Positions 1 through 9,128 of a stretch of 50,637 nt of DNA are shown here, one piece after another; positions within the stretch are counted from its first letter, which is position 1, and each line of letters starts with the position of its first letter. The DNA comes from Actinobacteria bacterium OK074 (GTDB lineage Bacteria > Actinomycetota > Actinomycetes > Streptomycetales > Streptomycetaceae), in NCBI GenBank assembly GCA_001298575.1, contig LJCV01000284.1, forward strand, positions 1 through 50,637. The letters are read 5' to 3'. The translations under genes and the position numbers were made by a program. Under the pieces are notes generated by a model, which made no database searches, was not told the DNA's origin, and was given only the letters and a program-made list of their open reading frames with translations.

Positions 1-157
1 ACAGCACCCCGTCGCAGGCGAACCCGGCCTCGACCAGCGCCGCACGCGCCGCGGGCACCCGGTCGAGCGCGGCCATCGCGACGACCACCGCCCCGCGCGC
101 CCGCCGCGCGCACGCCGTGACGACGGGCGGCCAGGCCCACCCCCCCCCCCGCAGGCC
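1..157 (-). pseudogene. Possible cobL (precorrin-6Y methyltransferase) C-terminal fragment, runs off left edge
   Basis: Directly after the stop codon of the neighbouring demethylase gene, the same minus-strand frame stays open to the window edge. It reads a segment (VVVAMAALDRVPAARAAL, then VEAGFACDGVL) that resembles the end of actinobacterial CobL methyltransferase domains; this is recognition from memory. There is no room for an N-terminal domain and no good start codon or ribosome binding site. A run of 11 C (140-150) lies at its beginning. It could be a gene remnant, a frameshifted gene, or chance similarity in GC-rich sequence. Confidence 0.25.
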
Positions 158-1501
158 CTACGCATTCCTGCGGTACGTCGTCCTCGCGTGGTCGTCGAAC
201 GGGGCCGGCTGGACCGTCGCGCGGATCTTCGGGAAGCCGAGGTCCGCGTCGGGGGCGGTGCCCGCGCCGGGGTGTTCGCCCCAGGTGACCGTGACCTGGG
301 TGCCGGGCTTGGCGTGGGCGCGGTCGATCAGTGCGAGGGAGAGGATCGTGCCGGAGGGGTCCAGGGTCGCGGACTGCATGGTCATGCCCACGAGGGCGCC
401 GGCGGGCGTTTCCACGCGGTGGCGGGCGTACGTGAGGTGGTAGTCGTCCGCCTCCGGGCCGCGGACGCGGCGGACGTCCTCGGGGTCCAGGACCAGGGTG
501 ACCTTGGTGCGGCGGACGTCGTCCTTCGCCTTCTGCAGGGCCTCGCGGCCGATGAAGTCGTGGTTGAAGGAGATCGAGCGGCCGTAGCCCAACTCGTACG
601 GGGAGCAGTAGTAGTCCTCGATGTTCTCCGAGAAGTAGCTGCCGTTGAGCGGGCGTTGGCCCTCGATGCCGTACAGGGGAACCCACTGGCGGTACTCGGC
701 GAGTTCGGGGGCCGAGTAGACCGCCGGGATCGGGGAGGGGATCCAGCCGCTCTCGACGCTGGCGCTGGCGTAGGCGAGGGCGCCCACGTGGATCAGGCCG
801 AACTGCTCGCCCGTGGTGAGGAAGGCGTCCTTGACCGCCTGCGCGTGCTGCCAGTCGCCGATGAACTCGAAGCCCGCCTGGCCGGACATGCCGTGGCGCA
901 GGGCGCGGAAGGTGCGGCCCGCGAGGGTGACGGTGGCGGCGTGGAAGAACTTCGTCGGGGGCAGCGGGCCGCCGAACACCTGCTCGACCAGGGCGGTGGC
1001 CCCCGGTCCCTGGATCTGGTAGCGGAACAGCTTCGGGTCGCCGCCGCGGCGGAACGCGGAGGACGGGTCGGTGGCGAAGGCGACGTCGTAACCGCCCTTC
1101 TCGCCGTGGTACTTGACCCAGTTCTGGGACGCGGGGATGCCGCTGAGCGTGTACCGCTGCTCGCTCTCGCGCAGCAGGATGCCGTCCGTGACGATGAGGC
1201 CCTCCTCCGTCACGGGGATGAACTGCTTGGCCTGGCCGACGGCGAACTTCTCGTAGTTGTTCGCGCTCACCGCGGTCAGCAGCCGGGTCGCGTCGGGGCC
1301 CTCGACGACCGTGTCGAACATGTGGTGCGAGAGGTCGAGGATGGCCACGCCGTCGTGCCAGGCGGTCTGCTCCTGCCGCCAGCCCGCGTACTCGCGTTCT
1401 ACGACCTCGGGGGTCCAGGGCGCGGCACCGGGCTTCCAGAGGAGCTCGACGGGGGATCCCGCGCGGTCGATGCCGTCCTGAAGGCTGGGCGCTGCTGTCA
1501 T
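158..1501 (-). CDS. GcvT/LigM-family tetrahydrofolate-dependent O-demethylase
   Basis: The 447-aa product is a GcvT-fold aminomethyltransferase-like enzyme. It is closer in length and architecture to LigM/DesA-type O-demethylases (vanillate, 3-O-methylgallate, syringate) than to the roughly 370-aa glycine-cleavage T protein. Such enzymes move an aromatic methoxyl methyl group to tetrahydrofolate in the cytoplasm. The N-terminal segment HDGVAILDLSHHMFDTVVEGPDA matches the typical opening of the fold in sense, and the C-terminal barrel domain starts near residue 350. No glycine-cleavage partners lie nearby. The gene is divergent from a LacI regulator, with two palindromic operators overlapping its promoter region, so substrate induction is likely. 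The start is ATG at 1501. The exact substrate cannot be read from the sequence. Confidence 0.75.
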   Translation of the reverse strand: MTAAPSLQDGIDRAGSPVELLWKPGAAPWTPEVVEREYAGWRQEQTAWHDGVAILDLSHHMFDTVVEGPDATRLLTAVSANNYEKFAVGQAKQFIPVTEEGLIVTDGILLRESEQRYTLSGIPASQNWVKYHGEKGGYDVAFATDPSSAFRRGGDPKLFRYQIQGPGATALVEQVFGGPLPPTKFFHAATVTLAGRTFRALRHGMSGQAGFEFIGDWQHAQAVKDAFLTTGEQFGLIHVGALAYASASVESGWIPSPIPAVYSAPELAEYRQWVPLYGIEGQRPLNGSYFSENIEDYYCSPYELGYGRSISFNHDFIGREALQKAKDDVRRTKVTLVLDPEDVRRVRGPEADDYHLTYARHRVETPAGALVGMTMQSATLDPSGTILSLALIDRAHAKPGTQVTVTWGEHPGAGTAPDADLGFPKIRATVQPAPFDDHARTTYRRNA

Positions 1502-1553
1502 GAGCGTGTACCTCTCGTCGTCAAGCTCGTCGTCGAGCCGAACTCCATCCGAA

Positions 1554-1604
1554 CTAAATCGATCTAGTGCGGTACCGTAACAGGCATCAGCTAAATCGAT
1601 CTAG
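1554..1604. promoter_or_regulatory. Two direct copies of a near-palindromic LacI-type operator
   Basis: The 14-mer CTAAATCGATCTAG occurs identically at 1554-1567 and 1591-1604, with a 37-bp period. Each copy is a near-perfect palindrome around ATCGAT with a central CG, as LacI-family operators usually have. They lie in the divergent region between the demethylase gene (start 1501) and the LacI gene (start 1746), so they are probably that regulator's binding sites. Confidence 0.7.
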
Positions 1605-1745
1605 CGACGGGAACGCGTGATTTTGGCAACGTAAGGATGCGTACGTGAGGGGTGCGGTGGGAGCGGACAACCGTGTCCTGGCGCCGTCCTAGACTGGCGA
1701 AAGGCCCCAGTGAGTGGGCCCAGTGAACGATCGGGAGCGTGGCAA

Positions 1746-2675
1746 GTGCGTGCTGGACGACGGCCGACCCTGAACGACGTCGCCGCCGCCAGCGGTGTCT
1801 CGCGCGCCACCGTCAGCTTCGTCCTGAACGACGACCCCAAGCAGACGATCTCCCCCGCCACCCGCGAACGCGTCCAGCGGGCCGCCCGCGACCTCGGCTA
1901 CGTCCCGCACGGCATCGCCCGCGCCCTGCGCGAGGGCAGCTCCCGGATCGTCGTCCTCAACGTCGACCACGGGCTCGAAGGCAACTACTCGCGCAGCTAC
2001 ATCCACGGCCTGGACGACGAACTCGCCGCCCACGACCACGTCCTCCTGGTCCGCCACGGCCACAGCACCCCCAAGGCCAACCGCCAGGTCCTCGACGCCA
2101 TCACCCCGCGCGCGGTGCTGCGCCTGGGCGAGCGCTACCTGACCGGGCAGGGCGGCGCGGACGACGACGTCCTCAACGACGGCTTCGCCTCCAACGTCGC
2201 GCTGCAACTGGGGTATCTCGCCGACCGCGGGCACGAGTACGTCGCCGTCGCGCTGCCGAGCGACGAGGCGCCGATGAGCGAGGTGCACCTGCGGTTCGCG
2301 CGGGCGGTCGCGGCCCGGCTCGGGCTGCCGCCGCTGGTGACGTTCGTCGTGCCCCGGCCGCGGGCGGCCGGGGCGGCGGCCGTACGCCTCTTCCGCGCCG
2401 CGCACGGCCGCGTCACGGCGGTCGCCGCGTCCGACGACAGCCTCGCCCTGCGCGCGGTCACGGCGCTGCGGGACCTCGACGTCGACGTACCCGGCGAGGT
2501 CGCCGTCATCGGCTACGACGCCACCGAGTACGGCGAGTTGGTCACCCCGGCCCTCACCACCGTGCACATCAACGCCGAGGCGCACGGCCGCGGCGCCGCC
2601 CGCGCGGCCCTCGGCCTGCCGGGGGCGGAACTTGAGGCGGCGCGGGGGCGCGTGATCGTGCGGGAGTCCGCCTGA
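1746..2675 (+). CDS. LacI-family transcriptional regulator
   Basis: The 309-aa protein has an N-terminal LacI helix-turn-helix (PTLNDVAAASGVSRATVSFVLN, about residues 6-27) and hinge, followed by a periplasmic-binding-protein-like ligand domain with the usual C-terminal VAVIGYDATEYGELVTPALT-type segment. The start is placed at GTG 1746 because GGGAG precedes it and the HTH begins a few residues later; an in-frame ATG at 1710 would add 12 residues of no recognisable domain. The gene is divergent from the LigM-like demethylase, with duplicated operators in between, so it is most likely that gene's local repressor. The 255 bp after it (2676-2930) hold only a small inverted repeat (CCTTG/CAAGG, 2780-2794) and no gene. 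Confidence 0.85.
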   Translation: MRAGRRPTLNDVAAASGVSRATVSFVLNDDPKQTISPATRERVQRAARDLGYVPHGIARALREGSSRIVVLNVDHGLEGNYSRSYIHGLDDELAAHDHVLLVRHGHSTPKANRQVLDAITPRAVLRLGERYLTGQGGADDDVLNDGFASNVALQLGYLADRGHEYVAVALPSDEAPMSEVHLRFARAVAARLGLPPLVTFVVPRPRAAGAAAVRLFRAAHGRVTAVAASDDSLALRAVTALRDLDVDVPGEVAVIGYDATEYGELVTPALTTVHINAEAHGRGAARAALGLPGAELEAARGRVIVRESA

Positions 2676-2930
2676 CGGTTCGCCCGCCGGGCCTCGCGGC
2701 CCGGCGTCCGGTGAGCCGCCGGCGTCCGCGATTTCAACCCGCGCGCGGCCAGACAACGGCCAAGAAAAGGAATGCAAAACCTTGTCAACCAAGGGATTGT
2801 GAAACAACGTCAATTCTCTTCGGCCGCTGGTCATACCTCGCGTACGACAGGGAATAGCACAGTGTTTCCGTGATCTTTCCTGGGTACGGTAACGCGCAGG
2901 TCGCCACATAAGCGCGAGAGGAGATCCGCT

Positions 2931-4193
2931 GTGCGGAAAACTGTGTGTCTGGTCGAGTCGCCGCGAACGGGTGCGGGACAGGACGCCGCCCGGAGTCTGG
3001 CGAACTGGGGATACCGGACGGTCATCCTCGTCGACCGGCCGGAGAAACTGGACCAGTTCCTGCTCGACGACTACCGGGAGATCGGGACGAGCATTGTCGG
3101 ATGCGACACCTCGTCGGCCGCCGCGATCGTCGAAGCGGCGTCCGGTATCGCGGGTGACGGTCTCGCCGGGGTGACATCCGTGTACGAATACTTCGTCGCG
3201 GTCGCCGCGGAGGCCGCCGAGGCATTGAATCTGCCGGGCCCGGTCCCGGCCGCCGTCCACCGGTGCCGGTCGAAAGCGGGCATTCGGTCCGCCGGTGACT
3301 CCGTGCCGGGTCTGAACCCGCGTTACGAACTCGTGCACGACGTGAGTGGCGCGTTATCGGCGGCGGAGAAGATGGGTTATCCGGTCGTCGTCAAGCCCGT
3401 CGGCCTGACCGGCAGCGTATTCGTCCGGCGGTGCGACGACGCGGCGGAGGTGACACGTATAAGTGAGCACATCCTCGGTACCGCCAGCTATCTCGGTGTG
3501 GCGATGGACCCGACGGTGGTGGTCGAGGAGTATCTGGCCGGACCGGAATACTCGGTGGAGGCGTTCGACGGCCGCGGACTGGGCATCACCGCGAAGACGA
3601 GCGGCCCGCTGCCCTATTTCGTCGAATTGGCCCACCAGTTTCCGGCCACCCTGGAGCCGGGCGTCGCGGACCTCGTCGTCGAGACCGCCGAACGCGGACT
3701 CAGGGCCGTCGGGCTGGACTGGGGGCCCGCGCACGTCGAGGTGAAGTTCGCCGACCGGGAGCAGCGGATCCCGCGGTTGATCGAGGTCAACCCCCGGGTC
3801 GGCGGCGACCGGGTGCCGGAGCTGGTCCGGCTCGCCACCGGCATCGACCTGACGGCGCGGCACATGGCCGCCGTCGTCGGCAGGCCGCGGCCCGAGCCGG
3901 CCGCCGCCGCGGCACCGGCCGCCGCGATCCGGTTCGTCGCGATGCCGGACACCGGGAAACTGGCCTCGATCGACGGAATCGAGGACGCCCGGTGCGGCGC
4001 CGGGGTCACCGAAGTACACATCAAGAACCAGATCGGTGACGTATACCGCTCGCACGGTTCCAACCGTGACCGGATCGCGCATGTCATCGCCACCGGTCCG
4101 AATGCGGAGGACGCGCTCAAGAACGCCACGAGCGCCGCCGACGAGCTGCGGTTCGGCTGGGAATCGATCGAGGGCGACGCCGAATACGTCTGA
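2931..4193 (+). CDS. ATP-grasp ligase (first of two), phosphonate cluster
   Basis: The 420-aa protein has an ATP-grasp fold. A preATP-grasp region covers about residues 1-110. The nucleotide-binding motif GYPVVVKPVGLTGSVFV lies near residue 150, and a metal-binding strand with IEVNPRVGGD lies near residue 287. Enzymes of this kind join a carboxylate, activated as acyl phosphate, to an amine, often making dipeptides in natural-product pathways. The start is GTG 2931 with GAGAGGAGA just upstream. It is the first gene of a plus-strand run (two ATP-grasp genes, exporter, amidase) facing the PEP-mutase operon, which suggests that it attaches an amino acid to a phosphonate intermediate. The substrate is an inference. 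Confidence 0.75.
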   Translation: MRKTVCLVESPRTGAGQDAARSLANWGYRTVILVDRPEKLDQFLLDDYREIGTSIVGCDTSSAAAIVEAASGIAGDGLAGVTSVYEYFVAVAAEAAEALNLPGPVPAAVHRCRSKAGIRSAGDSVPGLNPRYELVHDVSGALSAAEKMGYPVVVKPVGLTGSVFVRRCDDAAEVTRISEHILGTASYLGVAMDPTVVVEEYLAGPEYSVEAFDGRGLGITAKTSGPLPYFVELAHQFPATLEPGVADLVVETAERGLRAVGLDWGPAHVEVKFADREQRIPRLIEVNPRVGGDRVPELVRLATGIDLTARHMAAVVGRPRPEPAAAAAPAAAIRFVAMPDTGKLASIDGIEDARCGAGVTEVHIKNQIGDVYRSHGSNRDRIAHVIATGPNAEDALKNATSAADELRFGWESIEGDAEYV

Positions 4194-4244
4194 GCCCGGG
4201 AGAAACCCCCGTCCTTTTGCACTCGCCCGAGGAGCGCCGCAATC

Positions 4245-5495
4245 GTGAAGGTACTCATTCTCAACAGGTTCAAGCTCGCGCGCGTCGATTACCGGCAGTG
4301 GGCCCGCCCGGCGGACGAGCTCTACCTGATCACCAGCAGTGACTCGGTGTCCGCCGACGAGACCGCCCGCAAGAGCGAACTGGCCGGATTCGCGCACACC
4401 GAGATCGTCGACGATTACGCCGATTCGGCCATGCCGGAGTACCTGGCGCACCGACTGCACGGCGAGCATGCGTTCGGCAGGCTGCTGGCCATGTCGGAGT
4501 TCGACCTCCTGCGGGCCGGCCGGCTCCGCGACGCCTGGGGTGTTTCCGGCCAGTCCGCGGCCGAGGCGTTATTGTTCCGCGACAAAATACGGATGAAAGA
4601 AGTGCTGGCCGAATCCGGTGTCAGGATCACCGGATACCGGGCCGTCGACGACGCCACCGACCTTGTTCTCGCCGTCCGCGCACTCGGTTTCCCCCTGGTG
4701 GTCAAACCACGGCTGGGCGCGGCCTCGGTGGGCGTGACCCTGCTGGAGAACCAGACGGATCTGGACGCTTTCCTCGCCCGGAATCCGCTGTCCGTCGGAG
4801 ACGCCCCGGCGCATCTCATGGCGGAATCCTTTGTCTCCCACGCGCTGTTCCACATCGACGGGATCGTCGACGCCGGTGAGGTGAAGGTCTGCTGGCCGTC
4901 CGAGCAGACCAGGTCCTGTCTGGAAATCACCCAGGGCGCGGTCTGTCTCAGCACCTTCCTCGACGCCGACGACCCCCGGCTGCGGACGTTGCGGGACATC
5001 ACCGTCCGCGCGGTCAAGGCCCTCGGCATCGAGGAGACCGCGCTGTTCCACGCGGAGATCTTCGAGTCGGCGGACGGGTTCGTGTTCAACGAGGTCGGGT
5101 GCCGGGTCGGCGGCGCCAAGATCCGCGACCAGCTCGAACACGGCTTCGACCTCGATCCCATCGAGTGGTACGCCCGCGCCTACCTCGGCAACCCGCGACC
5201 CGGCGCGGTCCGGTCCGAGCCCGTCCAGCAGACCGGATACGCGCTCGTGCCCCCGCGGCCGGGCCTCGTCGAGGCGCTCGGAGAAGTCGAACTGCCCGCG
5301 TCCATCAGGCTGTTCGAGTCGAAGGTCGGCCCCGGTGACGTGCTGGAGCGGCCCGCGTCCAGCACGTCCGCCATCGCGTCGTTCGTGGCGGTCGGCGCCA
5401 CCCAGGCGGACGTGGTCCGCGACCTTGACGCCGCCGTCGTAGCCCTGAACAAGGCGTTGGTCGTCCGGGAACCCGCGGCGGAGGCCGACAGGTGA
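4245..5495 (+). CDS. ATP-grasp ligase (second of two), phosphonate cluster
   Basis: The 416-aa product is another ATP-grasp protein, only distantly like its neighbour. It carries GFPLVVKPRLGAASVGV near residue 147 (nucleotide binding) and HAEIFESADGFVFNEVGCRVGG near residue 270 (magnesium-ligand region). It probably forms a second amide bond in the pathway, as ATP-grasp pairs do in peptide-type phosphonates. GTG 4245 is used, preceded by GAGGAGCG. The gene follows the first ligase by about 50 bp, and its stop overlaps the GTG of the MFS gene, so the genes form an operon. Which partner amino acids are used cannot be seen. Confidence 0.75.
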   Translation: MKVLILNRFKLARVDYRQWARPADELYLITSSDSVSADETARKSELAGFAHTEIVDDYADSAMPEYLAHRLHGEHAFGRLLAMSEFDLLRAGRLRDAWGVSGQSAAEALLFRDKIRMKEVLAESGVRITGYRAVDDATDLVLAVRALGFPLVVKPRLGAASVGVTLLENQTDLDAFLARNPLSVGDAPAHLMAESFVSHALFHIDGIVDAGEVKVCWPSEQTRSCLEITQGAVCLSTFLDADDPRLRTLRDITVRAVKALGIEETALFHAEIFESADGFVFNEVGCRVGGAKIRDQLEHGFDLDPIEWYARAYLGNPRPGAVRSEPVQQTGYALVPPRPGLVEALGEVELPASIRLFESKVGPGDVLERPASSTSAIASFVAVGATQADVVRDLDAAVVALNKALVVREPAAEADR

Positions 5496-6757
5496 CGGCC
5501 ACCGCTCCCGCTCCCGCCCTGCACCGCGACGCGACCATCGTCGGGTTCGTCGCCGCCCGGGCGCTCGCGATCCTCGGCGACCAGACGGTGACGTTCTTCG
5601 TCCCGATCGCGGTGTACGGGGCGACGCAACAGGTCACGTCGTCGGGCATCGCGTTCCTGGTGCAGTGGCTGCCCCGGATCCTGTCGATGCCGGTCTCGGG
5701 CGCCTACGTCGACCGCTTCCGGGCCCGGCAGCAGCTCGTGGTGGTCGACCTCGCCCGGGTCGCGATGCTCGTACTGGCCGCGGTCACCGGTTCGCTGCCG
5801 CTGCTGGTGGTCGCCGGCGGTGCGGCCACGCTGCTGAACGGGCACTCCACGATCGCGGTGGAGAGCATCCTCGGCCGGCAGGTGGCGCGGGACCGCTACC
5901 CGCAGACCCAGGCGAGATTCCAGGCCGCGCAGCAACTCGTGACGGTCGCGGGGCCCGCGCTCGGCGGCATGCTGCTCGGTGTCCTGCCGGTCGACGCGGG
6001 TCTCGCCGTCATCGCCGCGATCTTCCTGGTCGCCGGGGTGTGGACGGGGCTGTGCTTCCACGCCCTGGACCGGGTGGTGGTCGAGCGGGGCGGCGAGAGA
6101 CTCCTGCGGCGGCTCGGCACCGGATTCTCCACGGTGTTCGGCAGCCGCCCGATCCTCTCGCTGATCGCGGTCACCCTCGGCGTCAACCTCACCGCGAGCC
6201 TCGTCCTGGCCTCGCTGCCCGCGATCATCATCGGGGACCTCCACCAATCCGAGCCCACCGTAGGGCTGTTGGCGGCGACCGCGACCGTGGTCAGCTTCCT
6301 CGCCGCCCTGTTGACCGCCCCGATCGCGAAGAAACGAGAGGTCGACGTCTTCCTCTGGCCCGTGGCCCTTCTCCTCGTGACCGGCGCCCTGTGCATGATC
6401 TTCGTCGGCGATGTCGTGGTCATGGGCATCGGCTACGGCTGCTGGAGCGCCGGGGTGACCGTCTTCACGATCTGGATGCGCACCTGGCGCATCCGCGTCA
6501 TCCCCGCCGAGCAACTCGGGGCCACGCTCGGGGTGTTCTCCTCCATGATCCTGGCCTCGGCACCCCTGGCCGGACTCATCCTGGCCACCGCGGGCGGCAG
6601 TTGGGACCCCCGGACCATCCTGGGCGTCGTCGCCGTCGTCAGCCTCGTGGTGGCACCCGTGTCCCTGGCGGTGTTCCGACGCCAGGTGCGGACCCCGGCC
6701 GAGCCACCGGCACCGGCCGCGGAACTCGACGTCGACGAGCAGCAGACAGCCGGTTGA
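5492..6757 (+). CDS. MFS transporter, probable phosphonate exporter
   Basis: The 421-aa integral membrane protein has about 12 hydrophobic segments and a central polar loop near residues 190-210. The early motif YVDRFRARQQLVVVDLARV resembles the MFS loop 2-3 signature (D-R-x-x-R). Its length and layout are those of drug-efflux type MFS proteins related to the enterobactin exporter group. The GTG start (5492) overlaps the upstream ligase stop by four bases, so translation is coupled. Its place inside the phosphonate cluster suggests export of the product and self-protection. Transport direction is inferred from family and context. Confidence 0.75.
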   Translation: MTATAPAPALHRDATIVGFVAARALAILGDQTVTFFVPIAVYGATQQVTSSGIAFLVQWLPRILSMPVSGAYVDRFRARQQLVVVDLARVAMLVLAAVTGSLPLLVVAGGAATLLNGHSTIAVESILGRQVARDRYPQTQARFQAAQQLVTVAGPALGGMLLGVLPVDAGLAVIAAIFLVAGVWTGLCFHALDRVVVERGGERLLRRLGTGFSTVFGSRPILSLIAVTLGVNLTASLVLASLPAIIIGDLHQSEPTVGLLAATATVVSFLAALLTAPIAKKREVDVFLWPVALLLVTGALCMIFVGDVVVMGIGYGCWSAGVTVFTIWMRTWRIRVIPAEQLGATLGVFSSMILASAPLAGLILATAGGSWDPRTILGVVAVVSLVVAPVSLAVFRRQVRTPAEPPAPAAELDVDEQQTAG

Positions 6758-6816
6758 CGGGAAATCATCCCCGGCAGCGCCCTCGAAAGGCGAAGGAAAA
6801 CGAGTAACATCGGGCC

Positions 6817-8106
6817 ATGGATATGGTTTTCGGTCGTGATCTCGTTTCTGAAACCGGGGCACACGCGGACGTGGTCCAGAACATTCGGACCTCCCTGCAA
6901 AGAATCGCCGAAACGGATGCCGAGGTCGAGGCATTCGAAGAAGAACCGGACAGGGATACGCGGCTGGCCCGGACAAGCACGGAGAGCTCCGGGCCACTGC
7001 GCGGGGCCACCCTGGGCGTCAAGGACATCTTCGCCGTCGAGGGCCTGCCCACCACGGGCGGTTCGGCACTCGACCCGGACGAATTCGCGGGCCCCGAGGC
7101 ATCCGCGGTCACCCTGCTGCTACAGGCCGGCGCCATAGTCGTGGGCAAGACGAAGACCGCGGAATTCGCCTGCGTACATCCGCCCACGACCCACAATCCG
7201 CACGACCTCCGGCGCACTCCGGGCGGCTCCAGCAGTGGATCCGCGGCGGCCGTGGCGACCGGGGCCGTCGCCCTGGCGGTGGGCACGCAGACGGTCGGCT
7301 CGGTGATCCGGCCGGCGTCCTACTGCGGGGTGGCCGGTTTCAAGACGACCCAGGGCGGTGTCCCGCTGGACGGCGTCATTCCCTGCGCGCCGAGTTACGA
7401 CTCGTTCGGGCTCTTCGCCACGTCCGTTTCCGGCCTCGTACGCGCGGCTTCGGTGCTCTTCGCGGAAGAGCCGCCCATCGGCGGGAGTCCGGTTGTCGCG
7501 GTACCGGCGCGCGCATATCTGGATCTTGCCGCCGAAAAGACGAACGAGGTATTCGGCGCCGCGCTGCGCGGCCTCACCGATTCCGGTCTCGATATCGGGA
7601 GTACGAGCCTGGCGGCCGACATGGCCGATATCTCCAGGACCCAGTCGGTCGTCTTCCCCTTCGAGTTCGCCCGGGCCCACGAGGACCGTTTCCGTCGGCA
7701 CCCCGATGTCCTCGGCGCGGGAACCGTGGAGGTGATCCGGCGGGGCCTCGGCATTCCGGAGCGCGAATACGCGGCAGCCGTCGCCGAATTGGCCGAGCAG
7801 CGCTCCGCCTTCGACGCCAGGATGGACCGGGAGGGCCTCGATCTCGTCGTGGCGCCGGCCGCGACCGACGTGGCGCCGCTCGGCCTCTCGCACACCGGCA
7901 GCCCGGTGATGAGTCTGCCCTGGAGCCACCTCGGCCTGCCCTGCGTGACGATCCCCCTGCCCCGGGACGCCGGTGAGCTGCCCCTCGGCCTCCAGCTCGT
8001 GGGACGCCGTAACGCGGACCTGCGGCTGCTCGGGTGGGCGAGTGAAGTCGCGGTCATCATCGCCGAGTTGACGGGCCGTCAGTCGGGCAGCAGGCCGCGG
8101 TTCTGA
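6817..8106 (+). CDS. Amidase-signature family hydrolase
   Basis: The 429-aa protein has the amidase-signature core: LGVKDIF (catalytic Lys, about residue 70), a GGSSSGSAAAVA loop (cis-Ser) and VGSVIRPASYCG with the nucleophilic Ser. It therefore has the complete Ser-cisSer-Lys triad and should hydrolyse, or transfer from, an amide bond. The start is ATG 6817 (a second ATG lies two codons in). It lies 59 bp behind the exporter gene on the same strand, and its 3' end overlaps the end of the convergent N-oxygenase gene by 28 bp. In this cluster it may remove a protecting or carrier amino acid or process an amide intermediate; this is inference. Confidence 0.8.
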   Translation: MDMVFGRDLVSETGAHADVVQNIRTSLQRIAETDAEVEAFEEEPDRDTRLARTSTESSGPLRGATLGVKDIFAVEGLPTTGGSALDPDEFAGPEASAVTLLLQAGAIVVGKTKTAEFACVHPPTTHNPHDLRRTPGGSSSGSAAAVATGAVALAVGTQTVGSVIRPASYCGVAGFKTTQGGVPLDGVIPCAPSYDSFGLFATSVSGLVRAASVLFAEEPPIGGSPVVAVPARAYLDLAAEKTNEVFGAALRGLTDSGLDIGSTSLAADMADISRTQSVVFPFEFARAHEDRFRRHPDVLGAGTVEVIRRGLGIPEREYAAAVAELAEQRSAFDARMDREGLDLVVAPAATDVAPLGLSHTGSPVMSLPWSHLGLPCVTIPLPRDAGELPLGLQLVGRRNADLRLLGWASEVAVIIAELTGRQSGSRPRF

Positions 8107-9128
8107 GCCTCGTCCCGGGCGCCGGGCTCGTCGAACGCCTCGATCTCCTTGAGGTACCCGAGCAGCTTCGAGGCGGTCGCACGGTTGTACTCCGCCTGGG
8201 TCCGCTCGCTGAAGGTCTCGGCGAGCACCAGGGCCACCTCGTCGGGCCCGAGCCCGTACCCGCCGAGTTCGGTTCCGATGGCCGGCACGTCGGGACGGAG
8301 GAAGACGTCGATGAGTTCGGGGAAGAGCCGTGCGGAGAAGGTGCGTTCCGCAGGGCTCAGGGAGGCCCATAAATAGGTCAGGTAAGAAGCGAAGTAGGCG
8401 TGGTGCCGGCCTTCGTCCACCGCGTGGTCGTGCAAGGTGTCGACCACGGCTCCCGACACCTCGCGGGATTTCGATATCTCCGTCAGCGACGCGGTGATGA
8501 GCGTTTCCGAGACGATGGTGAAAAGCAGGTCGATGAAACCCGCCTTGGCCGGATCGTGTTTCTCCTTGAGCGCTGCCAGTCGGCGCAGGAAGTACGGCTC
8601 CTCGTCGATTCTGGGTTCGATGCCGGTGCGCTCCTGGACCTGCCGCATGAGGTCGACGGAGAAATAGCCGTGGTAAGCCTCGTCGCAGTAGATTTTCAGG
8701 GCGTCGAAACGCATTTGGTCCGGGATCGGCACCTGGATGCTGCCCTGCGAGATGCCGAGGACGACGTAGTTGACCACCATGAACTCCAGCTTCGAGGTGA
8801 AGTGGAGGTAGCGGTAAAGCTGCTGGGTGAGCAGCTGGCTGAAGAGTTCGGGGCGGAGGTTGGCCACGAGTTCGTGCTTCGCGACCGGCACCAGATCGGC
8901 GGGGAAGAGGTCGCCGCCGTCGTCGGAAAGGGTCCGGCGCGGACTGGAACGAACCGAGGCGCGGCGGTCCCAGTTCGCGAATGCGGTGCGGTAGCCGGGA
9001 AGTTTGGCCAATGAATCGTCAAATGTGGCCGACGAATCGTCGGCCCGCACAGGGTTGCGCTTTAATTGGCTGATTGGGCAGAATACAGCAGCCGCACAAC
9101 CTGTGAAGAGCCCAACAGTACCGCACAT
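8079..9128 (-). CDS. AurF-type non-haem diiron N-oxygenase
   Basis: The 349-aa protein has all seven diiron ligands expected for the AurF (p-aminobenzoate N-oxygenase) family, at E115, E150, H153, E208, H235, E239 and H242. The intervals match those I recall for AurF (35, 3, 55, 27, 4 and 3 residues). Family members oxidise amines stepwise to hydroxylamine, nitroso or nitro groups. The start is placed at ATG 9128 because AGGAGA sits at an ideal distance upstream; a GTG at 9050 has no such site. The short Cys-containing N-terminal stretch before residue 27 is not part of the conserved fold. It diverges from the methyltransferase gene by 73 bp. It probably N-oxidises an amino group of the phosphonate product. 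Confidence 0.85.
   Translation of the reverse strand: MCGTVGLFTGCAAAVFCPISQLKRNPVRADDSSATFDDSLAKLPGYRTAFANWDRRASVRSSPRRTLSDDGGDLFPADLVPVAKHELVANLRPELFSQLLTQQLYRYLHFTSKLEFMVVNYVVLGISQGSIQVPIPDQMRFDALKIYCDEAYHGYFSVDLMRQVQERTGIEPRIDEEPYFLRRLAALKEKHDPAKAGFIDLLFTIVSETLITASLTEISKSREVSGAVVDTLHDHAVDEGRHHAYFASYLTYLWASLSPAERTFSARLFPELIDVFLRPDVPAIGTELGGYGLGPDEVALVLAETFSERTQAEYNRATASKLLGYLKEIEAFDEPGARDEAQNRGLLPD

Noticed and set aside
5180..6997. Long minus-strand open frame over the MFS and amidase genes
   Set aside because: Its translation is rich in Arg, Gly, Asp and His without domains, and it lies antisense to clear ATP-grasp, MFS and amidase genes.
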